From Cotesia glomerata (Eukaryota > Arthropoda > Insecta > Hymenoptera > Braconidae), in NCBI RefSeq assembly GCF_020080835.1, contig NC_058159.1, positions 17,610,150 to 17,674,149 of the forward strand: DNA of 64,000 bases. The letters run 5' to 3'. Positions 22,849 through 32,250 of the stretch are shown here, one piece after another. The notes under the pieces were generated by a model, which was given only the letters and a program-made list of their open reading frames with translations, had not been told where the DNA came from and made no database searches. The translations under genes and the position numbers were made by a program. Within the stretch, counting starts at the first letter, position 1, and each line of letters opens with the position of its first letter.

Positions 22849-24843
22849 TGTAACAGGGAAAATCGAACTTCCCGGGGTCATTATCGACCACTTAATTAAC
22901 GCACGGTAGGTCAGGGCTTTCCCTTACCTTTCGATTTTTGACAAGTAGTTTCGACTTGTCACCGGGCGTGCTAACCGAAAGTCCCCACTACAGTCCCCGT
23001 AAAATAAAGCGGGGCATAACAATAGGAAAGTTTGAGAGCCGGAGTTGGAGGGTTATAAAAGAGCCGACAGGAGGGACATCGAGGCTTTTTCCCTTCTGGA
23101 AGCCAGTGACCTTTTGCCCTTGTGAATCAGTGACCTTGTTGAGATCAGTTTAAGTCAATAGAGAGCAAATTTGGACGTCGAGAATAAAGAGCAACTGCAG
23201 AGGAAGTTATCGGGGCATTTTTGGAATTGGACAACCCTGCCGCACCCTGGTTCACGACGACAAGACGCCAAGCAGCTAAGCCCGCCAAGTTGGATCGGAG
23301 TATCAGTCGTCGTTGAATAAAACAATAATTGAGTCTCCAGGTATTTTCGATTATTGTAGACCAGATTTGATTATTGATTTAATTAAGAGGCTGAAATAAT
23401 TAAATTTAATTTCTCAAGCGGTCATTTTTATATTAGCGAATTCGTACTTTAGTTTTTATTGTCAAGGTCAAGTAGTTAGTTTTGTCGCTGAACTTTTATA
23501 TTGAAAATTATATTTAATGGATAAATTGTTAATTTATTGGTAGAGAATTTATTAGTAATTTATTATAGGCCTGTTGGCTATAATAAATTAATTTTAGTTA
23601 AGAATTTTCGAGACAGAATTTAATTAAGAAATAACGCTTAGAATTTATTTAAGGAGAATTAAGAATTGAAATTAAGTTAGTGGAGGTCATTCTATAATGC
23701 TCTACGGTTGTAAATTTTGTTGAGACGCTTTAGAATTACAGAGTTGGATTTAAGAAATTGTGCTAAATTAGATTTAGGCCGGTGGGCTAAATTTAATTAA
23801 TTTAGTAATTTAGCGAATGTATTTATTGAGAAATTTAGTGAATTTAGAAAATGATTACCGAACTTGTTAAGAAAATTATGTAGTGAACTTTGTTAAAGAT
23901 TATTTAGTGGAGATCAAGAAATGAAATAAATCAGTGGGTTTAGTAGAATAAATTGATTGATAACTTTAGTAGAAAATTTGGTTAAGTAAGTTGGAAATGA
24001 ATTTAGTTAAGAAGATGTATTAATGAATTTAATGAATTAAAATCGAAGGTCGGATTTTTGTGTTAAGTAATTGTTAGGCGTAATTTTGGTAATTTTGGAA
24101 AATGCGTAGTTTTGAGATTCAGTTTTATTGGTAATTAAGATGTATGAATAAAGTAGAGAACTCTATAGAATGAAGTTAGCGTCGGTGGACGATTTTATAT
24201 GGAAGTTAGGTAATTATGGTATTATATGGTATTCCGTCAGGTAGACGAGGTTGTTTATGTGAAATTAGTTCAGATAATTGAATAATAAAGAAGTTTTCAT
24301 TGGGTAAATTATGTTGTTTGTTATTCCGTCAGTTGGACGAGGGTTTAAGAAATTAAGAATCTAGATGCGTAATGGTCTATGATTGAATTAGAAAATTGAA
24401 GATAGATGCGTAATGGTCTAAAAGTGAATTAGGAAATTAAGAAGATAGATTCGTAATGGTCTATGTTGAGTTAAGAAATTAAGAAGATAGATGCGTAATG
24501 ATCTATGTTTAAAAGAATTTAATGATATTTAGTTGTACGTTTTGGCAAGTGCCTGCGTAGGTGAGAGGTTCTCACAATTTAGTGATTGATAGGTTAATTT
24601 TAAGGGCAATATTTTAAGAAATTTTGTTAGAATTAAATTGTTTATATTGAATAAATAATTGAATTGTTAATTGTTAATAATTGTTTCTCAGCATTACTTT
24701 TACAGCCTTTCTCAACTTCTCACGACCTGATCTTTCCTTCTCATGCTCCCCGGTTTCTGGGACACCGAGTATAAAATCCCAGTGGTGCCCTTTTCAAAGA
24801 GGAAAGGGGTGACCAATTGGATAGGGCTAACCACCCCGTTACA
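22849..24843 (+). mobile_element. Solo LTR, ~2 kb family, copy 3
   Basis: 1995 bp, starts TGTAACAGGG, ends CCACCCCGTTACA, flanked by the 4 bp duplication GCGT at 22845-22848 and 24844-24847. Near the 3' end it carries AATCCCAGTGGTGCCC followed by GGGGTGACCAA, also found in copy 2. It has four ~42 bp tandem units at 24363-24510. Nearly the same length as copy 1 although most of the interior is diverged. No coding sequence. Confidence 0.85.
24363..24510 (+). repeat. Four ~42 bp tandem units in solo LTR copy 3
   Basis: Units with the core AGATGCGTAATGGTCTA start at 24363, 24404, 24447 and 24489. Confidence 0.88.
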
Positions 24844-24845
24844 GC

Positions 24846-24881
24846 GTGGCGACGCTTCGCCACGGCATGCGTCGCCACGCC
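24846..24881. repeat. GC-rich hairpins
   Basis: GTGGCGACGCTTCGCCAC is a 7 bp stem hairpin, followed by another GCGTCGCCACGC half-site. The same words occur at 22778-22796 on the other side of the solo LTR. Confidence 0.75.
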
Positions 24882-25043
24882 AGAAAGCGGTTTTACGTGC
24901 GGCTATAGATGTTTCACATCAAAAATCAACAAGTGCCTATAAGAAACTCAGTCCTAGTCACACGATCTCTTACGAAACGATGGCGCAAATTCGATTAAGA
25001 CTCGCTCTACCTCTACTAACTTTTAGCTGCATTTTTTTTTAAA

Positions 25044-25518
25044 TAATTTTCAGATGCGTATAAGTGATTATTTTTCAAACACTAGTTGTAGTAGCCATCA
25101 TGGTATTTCTTTGATATATCCGAGAAGGAGCGATCCTTATCGCAACAATGATTCGCATTAACGGTCCCTCAAAATCAAAAACAAACGTCATATGCATCAA
25201 TGATGTCTTGCAACGCATCTACTGTAATTAATAATGGTAGTAATCCAAAAATTATGTACAATGTAAACACAGAAATACTATTAACCATTAAATTCGCGGT
25301 TTCAAGAACTAAGCAGCAAACAACAATCAACTATTTTGCACAATTAGGATAAAATTTAGCGATCCACACATCACGAATGTGAGTTACAGTTGTGCTGCAA
25401 TGGATATTTTTGTGGATCATTCAATTTTTCGAGAAATGGATTTTGTAACGGAACAGTTCCTGAATCAATTTTGAAAATAATTATCTCACACGAAAAAATT
25501 TAATTTATACAATTTTAC
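25044..25518. other. Spacer
   Basis: No clear element or gene. It may contain the outer end of the Helentron. Confidence 0.35.
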
Positions 25519-25526
25519 TTACTTAG

Positions 25527-25690
25527 AAGTTTGGTCAGAGTATCTTGAGCTATGATGAGAAGTTCTTTGATGCGCATTAACAGTTCTTTCTGGTCCATGG
25601 TAAACTCCTATAGTAGGACTATCGTAATTATCACTATACACGTTGGAACCTCTACTGTGATTTTTATGATTTTTGTCATGAATACTGAAA
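25527..25690 (-). CDS. Possible exon of unknown gene
   Basis: On the minus strand an open frame of low-AT composition runs through SRGSNVYSDNYDSPTIG and SHHSSRYSDQTS to a GTAAGT donor at about 25529. No domain is recognised. Ser/His/Tyr-rich composition and a good donor make a coding exon possible, but chance or a decayed element is equally likely. Confidence 0.2.
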
Positions 25691-25933
25691 TAATAGCACT
25701 TATGATAAAAAAAAAACAATCTATAAACATTGTATTATAGTAAATAAAAAAAAAAATTTTTTTTAATGTACTATTTTATTGATTTAGTTTTGTCGTATCT
25801 TAGACTTTTTATGTTAATTAGTTATATTTTAATTAGGAAAAAAAAGTTAATAATAACAACATATACTCCATCGCATGCTCTTTAAGTATTTGCAACAACA
25901 TATGCAGTTGTGTCATATTGCGATTATTTATTA

Positions 25934-26075
25934 TTAACTTCCCGCTTTTCGAAGATTTTCAAAAATCAGGAAGTTATTGTTTTTACCCTGTTTTACAAAA
26001 ATCAAGTTTTCATCAGATCTCGACGTTTTAAGGTCATAGGAAGCTTCCCTGACTACCCCCGCGATGTTGTCACTT
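25934..26075 (+). repeat. AACTTCCCGC-family repeat, left part
   Basis: Starts AACTTCCCGC and runs through the CAGGAAGTTATTG and GATCTCGACGTTTTAAGG blocks up to the (TG)n position. The (TG)n is split by the R1-clade LINE; a (TG)n and GTGAAAG continue at 30919-30980. Confidence 0.75.
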
Positions 26076-26122
26076 GTGTGTGTGTGTGTGGTGTGTGTGT
26101 GTGTGTGGTGTGTGTGTGTGTG
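26076..26122 (+). repeat. (TG)n microsatellite, 3'-side flank of the R1-clade LINE
   Basis: TG repeats with two GG interruptions, directly abutting the T15 tract that is the LINE poly(A) tail on the other strand. Confidence 0.93.
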
Positions 26123-26368
26123 TTTTTTTTTTTTTTAGGGGGGGAATCCTTTTTACGGATTCTAGGCATAGCTGTTTGGCCTGGATATGTGGCGACTCGA
26201 CGCAGCGTCATACTAAAACTCGACGCTGACGCCCCTACCCACTAAACCCTAAACCCCTTTCTCTTCTATCCTCTGATCCCCCATGGTACCGCCGTAAGGC
26301 ATTTCTTCGCGGGGGGAGGAATTAGCTGCCGCTCTTCCTTCTGGTGGCTAAGATGTTATTTCTTCCTT

Positions 26369-27178
26369 CTAGATTCTGTCTTTCGCTCTTTTCCTCTCAG
26401 TGGATCGCAACTCGGTAAGCACTTTTGTAGCAAAACTGCTTGTGGCGTTCCAGGCAGCTTCTGACGACAACATTGCTTCTACTATTGACTCTGGTTGGGT
26501 TCTCTTTTTCAGAATCTTCCCCAACTCATCGCGCTGTTGGTTGAAACGTGGACACACAAAGAAAACATGCTCCGCATCTTCATTGACCCCTGGACAGGAC
26601 GGGCACTCTGGGGTATCATCGTGCTTAAAGCGGTGAAGATACTTCCGGTAACATCCGTGTCCTGATAACATCTGGGTTAAATAAAAGTTGATCTCACCGT
26701 GACTCCGGCTGAACCACACATCAATCCGAGGTATGAGACGGTACGTCCACCGACCTTTCTCTGAAGCATTCCAGTCTTGTTGCCATCTTGCGATGCTGTG
26801 TTGCCGTTCTTCCCTTCTAAGTTCTTCAGGGCTCAGTGTGGTTGACCTTTTTCGTTGATATAGGTTCCGTCTTTCCTCAGCTAGGACTCTGAGAGGCAGA
26901 GTACCGGAAATAACACACACTGTGATTTCTTGTTCGCCGACTTTCAGCTTAATGGTCTCTACCACTTTTCTGCTGGTAATAAGTACTGCCTCAGTCTTGT
27001 GTTGCGCCAGTTGCAGGTTCACTGCGCCCATCCACCGGTTAACGTGCTCAAAAGTGAGATCGAACATATGATTTATCTCGTCAAGGTGTTTGGCAACGAT
27101 CACTACGGCTACGTCATCTGCATATGCTACGAGTTTGACGTTTCTTGGCAGAGTTAGTCTTAATAAACCGTCATACAT
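26369..27178 (-). pseudogene. R1-clade ORF2, C-terminal part (internally deleted)
   Basis: Continues the reverse transcriptase in the same frame after an in-frame TGA at 27185-27187. It has the catalytic YADD (LVAYADDVAVV) about 20 residues in. After VGEQEIT the protein jumps to CVISGTLPLRVLAEE, which in R1-clade proteins lies well downstream, so the thumb region is deleted. The end has the C-terminal zinc finger CPSCPGVNEDAEHVFFVC and stops at 26369. Confidence 0.8.
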
Positions 27179-27184
27179 AATGTT

Positions 27185-28857
27185 TCACAGGAGCGGGCCT
27201 AGAACTGAACCTTGTGGTACCCCTCCAGTAATATCATACTCCCTCGGACCGTTCTTCGTGTCATACTTCAGGACCCTGTTTTCAAAGTAGCTTGCTACGA
27301 TCTTAAGCAGGTATTCTGGTACATTCTTCTCTTGGAGGGCCTGCATGATGCATTTCCAATTGGCGGAGTTGAAGGCGTTTCTGATGTCTAGTGTCGCCAC
27401 CAGGCAATACTTCTTCGTTCCACCTTTCCATCTGGTTCCTGCGATTGCTTCCTTGGCCGAATCAACAACCTGCTTGATTGCGTCCAGGGTTGATCGTCCA
27501 TTCCGGAATCCATACTGATTGTCTGCCAGGAGTGGGTCGACTACTGTTTCAATTCTCTGGTGAATTATGCGCTCAAATATCTTACCCGCCGTATCTAGCA
27601 TGCAAAGTGGTCGGTAAAATGACGGTTCTTCTGGTGGTTTCTTCCCTTTAGGTAACAGTACCAATCGTTGCTGTTTCCACTTACGAGGAAAAGTCCCCTC
27701 CTTGAGGCATGCATTATAAGCGTCGAGGAATAATGTTGGAACTGCCTTTATGATGGTTTTCGAGGCTGAATTAGGGATTCCGTCCAATCCCGGCGCTTTA
27801 TTATTCCCTACAAGGTTACAGGCCTCCAGCAGTTCTTCTTTAGTGACAGGTGGAATGTCGTCCAGTTCGCCTGGCGCCAACTGGTAATCGAAGTTGCGTT
27901 GCTGTGGGAACAGTGCAGTGACGATTTTCTGAAGAAGTTGAGGACACGTAGGTGATGGCATTTGTTGTTTTTTCAGGTGGGTCATAACCACCTTATAAGG
28001 CCTACCCCACACGTCTTTATCCACCTCGTATATAAGCTCTTTCCAGCATCTTCTTTTGCTCTCTTTGATGGCTTTATTCAGTTCACGACGCGCCTTTTTG
28101 TACTCTGCGATCAGCTCCACTGAGTTGAGCCGTTGATAGCCGCGCTGGGAGATTCTTCTCTTTCTATGACACTCTTTACGGAGGACGCTGATGTGGTCGT
28201 TCCACCAATGCACCGAAGGTCTCGAATTTATGCCACGTTTACGAGGCATACTGGCATCACAAGCATGTGTTACTCTCCTCATCAGGTCCTTAGTATGTTG
28301 TTCTGCACATCCAGTGTTGATCGGATCACCATCGAGGGCTATTAGCAATGCTTCTGGGTCAAAAGATTTCACCTTCCAACCAACGATGTTAGACTGCTTG
28401 ATTGGTCTCTTGAGGTTCTGGTCGTTTGATATTTCCCAGAATATCGCATGATGGTCGCTGGAAGTGTAGATGTCCAACACTTTCCAGTTGTAGTCACCTC
28501 TAGCAAGGCTATTACTGACAAAAGTGAGGTCTACAATTGAGCTTGCGTCACCTTTGGTGTAGGTCGGCGTATCACCACTGTTGAGCGAAACTACATCTAG
28601 TGTAGTAAAGGCCTCTAGTAGTGCTTTCCCTCGTGCGTTGGTATGTTTGCTGCCCCAGTCAACTGCCCAGGAGTTGAAGTCTCCGGCTATCGCTACTGGA
28701 TGGTATTGCTTCGCATCTTCAGTTAGTCGATCCAAGAAATCAGTGAAGTCAACAATGGAGAGGCTAGGTGGTGCGTAGCAGCTATAGAAGCGGATGCCCT
28801 CTACTGATACTGCTACAAAGCTGGCATTGCTGTTGTCGACTGCATTTTGGAAAGGGA
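27185..28857 (-). pseudogene. R1-clade ORF2, endonuclease end and reverse transcriptase
   Basis: Contains VAIAGDFNSW and SSDHHAIFW of the apurinic-type endonuclease, then reverse transcriptase blocks LVLLPKGKKP, FYRPLCMLDTAGKIFE, NQYGFRNGRSTLDAI, ATLDIRNAFNSANW and GVPQGSVLGPLL. It ends at TGA 27187-27185, which sits in the place of a conserved Trp codon. The frame is shared with the next part, so this is a point nonsense mutation. Upstream the frame joins the ORF2 start by a single frameshift near 28855. Confidence 0.85.
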
Positions 28858-29027
28858 GCTTGCCACATGACAGCTTTGGATGTGCTATCAGATTCCCAGG
28901 GTTGGGTACTCAGGTGTTTATATGGCTCTGCTATTAGTACCAAGTCAAGCTCTAATTCTCGCACGGATTGCATAAGCAGGTCATGCGCTGCCTCACAATG
29001 GTTGAGATTGAGCTGTAGTATCCTCAT
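28782..29027 (-). pseudogene. R1-clade ORF2 start
   Basis: ATG at 29027 overlaps the ORF1 stop (ATGA). The first residues MRILQLNLNHCEAAHDLL and VLIAEPY are the N-terminal endonuclease motifs of R1-clade LINEs. A frameshift near 28855 sends the remainder out of frame. Confidence 0.8.
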
Positions 29028-30490
29028 GGTTGTTTGTTCGTCAACTTCTGGAGCCCCTCCTGAAATACCGGGCACCTGTGGGTGCCGGCATGGTGAGCCA
29101 CGTCCTTTGCTCCTTGCTGCTCAGCACATATTGCACACTTGGCAGGATTTTTACAGTCAGAGATACGGTGCCCTTTTTGTCCCCATCTGATGCAGAGTTT
29201 AGACCGGTCTACTTGGCTTTTACATTGGGACCCAACATGTCCGAAGTGCCAGCATTTAAAGCATTGGACTGGTCTTCTAGTTGCTCTTATTCGGCAATTG
29301 ACCCAGCCAATCCTTATTTTGCCGCTTCCTTCCAGTAGCTGTTGTGCTCCAGCTGCTGGTAGTGTCACTGTAGCCGTTTGCGTACCTCTGTAGGCCTTAC
29401 GGATCTTGATAGCCTCTAGTGGTATTTCGCAAGTTTCTCCGGTTTCCGTTTTCAGGGCAGTCTGAATGTGCTCCTTCGTCGTGTCATCATCAATGTCTCG
29501 GATCTCGATGGTCTCCTGCGGTCCTTTGCAGATTACTTCGGCCTCTTTTTGAAGAATATCCATGATGGTCTTTTGCAAGGCTTGGCCTTTGTCGATACTC
29601 TTCTTTGAGAGCGTAATCAGCAGGTCCCCAGTTTTGGTTTTGTGGATCTTTTCCACGGTTGTGCGGACCTGTTCGTCAGGGACGGCCTGCTTTATACTAC
29701 GCAATATTTCGGCGTACTTCTCCTTCTCGACCGGACGGATGATCAGAGCGTCAGGCCTGGTCCATTTTCGCGGTTTCTTCCGCTTAGGTTCCGGCCGGGG
29801 CTCGTTCGGCGGTTGCTTTGGGAGTTGCTCTCTAGCTAGCCTTCTCTTCTCCTTCTTAGACTGTACTTTTTCCCAGTCAGTCGTCTTCTTAGGTTCGTCG
29901 ACCTGCCCTGCCAGTCGTTGGGGAGGGCTTTTTTTCAAGTCCTTCTTCTTTGTGACTTTATCGGTTGGCTCTGGCGAGTTTCGGTCCTTTCTCTTTCCAG
30001 GCCTTGTGTCAGTTTCACCCTTGTCTTCAGCGACTGATTCACCATCACCTTCAGCTCCGGTGTCCATTGCTTCGTCAGTCACGACGACAGCCTGACAGGC
30101 TTTCTCCGGTGTAGCATGAGAAATGCGCTGCGATGATGAGCGCCACTCCTCATCCAGCTTCTCAAACCTTTGAAGGGCGTTAGTTACACCAGTCATCTTA
30201 GATTTTATCTCTTTGTGAATGTTGACCTTTGGTTGGACGAAATCATTCAGCTCACTGATCAGCTTTTCAAGGCGTTTGAGCGCTTGCGAACGCTTCATTT
30301 CAGCGCTTGCGTCAATCGCTGCTTGTTGGGCATGTAGCCCGTTTCCCTTCTTGTTTGTTTCCTGTGGGTTACTCATACTTTTTTGATTTACCAGCGCATC
30401 GTACGGAGTGGAGCGGGTTGCCATAACTAGGAACGGGTGTACCCTCGGAGATAGTACTCCTACCCCAGTTCCCTGAGGCCTAGCCGACAC
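29024..30490 (-). CDS. R1-clade ORF1, gag-like nucleic-acid-binding protein
   Basis: Intact frame of 488 codons. The first ~120 residues are polar and partly helical; residues ~140-240 are highly charged (KKK, RRLAREQ). Three CCHC-type knuckles lie near the C-terminus: CFKCWHFGHVGSQC, then LCIRWGQKGHRISDC (where an Arg stands in place of the second Cys) and CAICAEQQGAKDVAHHAGTHRC. This is the gag-like ORF1 of R1-clade elements, which coats the RNA for retrotransposition. The true start could also be the Met at residue 23. The stop is at 29024-29026, overlapping ORF2. Confidence 0.85.
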   Translation of the reverse strand: MSARPQGTGVGVLSPRVHPFLVMATRSTPYDALVNQKSMSNPQETNKKGNGLHAQQAAIDASAEMKRSQALKRLEKLISELNDFVQPKVNIHKEIKSKMTGVTNALQRFEKLDEEWRSSSQRISHATPEKACQAVVVTDEAMDTGAEGDGESVAEDKGETDTRPGKRKDRNSPEPTDKVTKKKDLKKSPPQRLAGQVDEPKKTTDWEKVQSKKEKRRLAREQLPKQPPNEPRPEPKRKKPRKWTRPDALIIRPVEKEKYAEILRSIKQAVPDEQVRTTVEKIHKTKTGDLLITLSKKSIDKGQALQKTIMDILQKEAEVICKGPQETIEIRDIDDDTTKEHIQTALKTETGETCEIPLEAIKIRKAYRGTQTATVTLPAAGAQQLLEGSGKIRIGWVNCRIRATRRPVQCFKCWHFGHVGSQCKSQVDRSKLCIRWGQKGHRISDCKNPAKCAICAEQQGAKDVAHHAGTHRCPVFQEGLQKLTNKQP

Positions 30491-30918
30491 TTAGCCAGTC
30501 CTGGAATACACGGACGGACTAGACTCGCTCGGAGCGGTGAAGATTCCGATCTCTAACACTCACTGCGTACTTCCTGATCAAGGCCCGAAGTGGCTGGCTC
30601 CTTATCCACTGCTGCAACTTTCACCTCGGCAGAGCAAGCTCACATCAGCTGTGGCCTGCATCGTCGGAAACTACGATACAGGTTCCGGACACTCCCAGTG
30701 AGTTACAGCAGGAACCAATCGTCTTGCTAGGTCAGTTAGTGTGACCAACCCATTAAAGGGGAGTTTTGTCCACGGGAGCTTATTTTGTTTGGTTATTTTG
30801 CTTGGCTCCTACCCGCTGTACCTCATCAAATAAGAGATTAAGTGTCATCCAAGGACAGCGAGCGTTCTCCCATCCGCTCGGGGAGACGCGCCCGGTAGCA
30901 GTATCTCTTCTGCTCCGA

Positions 30919-30949
<31 letters not shown>

Positions 30950-30976
30950 TGTGTGTGTATGTGAGTGTGTGTGTGA
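30919..30976 (+). repeat. (TG)n microsatellite, 5'-side flank of the R1-clade LINE
   Basis: TG repeats with minor interruptions, followed by GTGAAAG as in intact AACTTCCCGC repeats after their TG tract. Confidence 0.9.
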
Positions 30977-30979
30977 AAG

Positions 30980-31521
30980 TTTTTCGTACAAATCAATAAA
31001 ACAAGATGAATGACATGGCGTTCTAAAATCTGTATAGATTTAGATTTGATTAGATTTTTAAGTCAATTTGTCAAATCATCGTAAAAAAAAGGCCATTCGG
31101 CAGCCGAAATGGAAGTAGATTTCATAATGAATAGAAAAAAAAACTACTAGGATTGTATACAAAAAAAAAAAAAAAAAAAAAAAAAACCAGTGCAACGCCA
31201 AATTTCATAATTAGCATAGCGGAATAGGACATACTTTTGAGACTACACATATGATGTGATACTCAAATTGAAGCTTACTTAAAGAGCTTCCAGATGCAAT
31301 TTTCAGAGATTCAATAAGTTATCCCATTCAAAAGTTATTCGAGTAAGAAAGTGAAGAAGTATGAATTTTTAAGATTTCGAAAATTTTAAAATCCTGGCAT
31401 TTCTAAATTACTTAATCGATTAAACTCATCTTCGAACTTGACTTCGGTATTTATCTGTAGAAGAAGTATGTTGAGTTTGGTTGAGATCCGTTCTAAATTG
31501 GTGACGCTATCGTCGTGACAA

Positions 31522-31599
<78 letters not shown>

Positions 31600-31977
31600 T
31601 AATTTCAACTTTTTTTTATTTTCCATGCATTAAGGATGACCCTAAGATCATGTCAAAAAAATATAATAAAGTTGAAATTAATATATTATTCAATATTTCC
31701 ACGTGATGCATCCAATTTTTAATCCTCAAAATTACAATACTATGTATCTGCATAACTTTACCTTATTTAAAAGTTGCAAAAAACGAAAGAAAAATTTTTT
31801 TTTCAAAATTTAAAAATTGATATTTTTGAAAAAAAAAACATCGTTCTAAAAATTTCAGAATCTTTAAAGATGAGTACAATGTATTACACAAAAAAAATTG
31901 AGCTAAAATTTTAACTTCGATCGTCATTTTTAACGATTTTCCAAAATTCCAAATTTGAAAAATTTGGCATTTTTTTG
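30980..31977. other. AT-rich spacer with poly(A) and (TA)n
   Basis: Contains a ~26 bp A-run at 31160-31186 and a (TA)n tract at 31517-31597. No genes recognised. Confidence 0.5.
31517..31597. repeat. (TA)n microsatellite
   Basis: TA dinucleotides over about 80 bp. Confidence 0.95.
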
Positions 31978-31997
31978 AAAATTTGCTTTAATATGGC

Positions 31998-32230
31998 TCT
32001 TTACCGTAAGATGAACGGTGGCGTTGTTTGCTCGGTGGGTCTTATATACGTGACTGAATAAAGTAGTCAGTACTTGTCTCGGATAGCTTAACTGGTAGAG
32101 CCCTTGGCGCGTAACCGAGAGATCTGGGTTCGATTCCCAGTCTGGGCTGTCTGATTATTTTTTCAATTACGGAAAAATTCCCACTGAGTAGGTCCCCCCT
32201 TTCCCCTATCCGTTCTTTCCCAACTCCCTT
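31998..32230 (+). mobile_element. tRNA-related retroposon (SINE-like) with 20 bp target duplication
   Basis: A perfect 20 bp direct repeat AAAATTTGCTTTAATATGGC flanks the unit at 31978-31997 and 32231-32250. The 233 bp unit has a tRNA-like segment at 32077-32148 in its middle, preceded by ~80 bp and followed by a C/T-rich tail without poly(A). Long perfect target duplications are the mark of LINE-driven retroposition. Confidence 0.8.
32077..32148 (+). tRNA. tRNA-like segment (not a functional tRNA)
   Basis: A-box-like TAGCTTAACTGG at 32084 and B-box GGTTCGATTCC at 32128. D stem GCTT/GAGC, anticodon stem CTTGG/CCGAG and T stem CTGGG/CCCAG all form. The anticodon loop CGCGTAA lacks the universal U33, and the acceptor stem has a mismatch and wobble pairs. 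It would read CGT (Thr) if functional; more likely the promoter head of the retroposon. Confidence 0.55.
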
Positions 32231-32250
32231 AAAATTTGCTTTAATATGGC

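Larger units (their letters stand above)
20640..25040 (-). mobile_element. Decayed, internally deleted Helentron (boundaries tentative)
   Basis: The core is the Pif1-helicase/endonuclease gene on the minus strand. The 13-mer GATGTGAAACATC at 20682-20694 recurs in inverted form, GATGTTTCACATC, at 24906-24918, and may mark sub-terminal repeats. GC-rich hairpins of GTGGCGACGC type lie at 22778-22795 and 24846-24881. A 1995 bp solo LTR separates the two hairpin blocks. Helentrons are rolling-circle transposons with a Rep-helicase and a C-terminal endonuclease; no Rep domain is left here. Confidence 0.45.
26123..30917 (-). mobile_element. R1-clade LINE inserted in a (TG)n tract
   Basis: About 4.8 kb on the minus strand with ORF1, ORF2, a 3' poly(A) tail (T-run at about 26123-26137) and a 5' untranslated region to about 30917. 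Both ends abut TG repeats: 26076-26122 and 30919-30976. ORF1 and ORF2 overlap by ATGA. The ORF2 endonuclease start (ILQLNLNHCEAAHDLL) is characteristic of the R1 clade, which includes families with sequence-specific targets in rDNA, telomeric repeats and AC/ACAY microsatellites. The element is dead: one frameshift, one nonsense codon and an internal deletion in ORF2. Confidence 0.87.

Noticed and set aside
26369..28735. Two separate genes in the R1-clade ORF2 region
   Set aside because: They are in one frame with a single TGA at a conserved Trp position; both are parts of one ORF2.
29562..30095. 177-residue plus-strand frame
   Set aside because: It is the antisense shadow of the LINE ORF1, with no domain of its own.
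32077..32148. Functional tRNA-Thr (CGT) gene
   Set aside because: No U33, mismatched acceptor stem, and the segment sits inside a unit with retroposition-type flanks.
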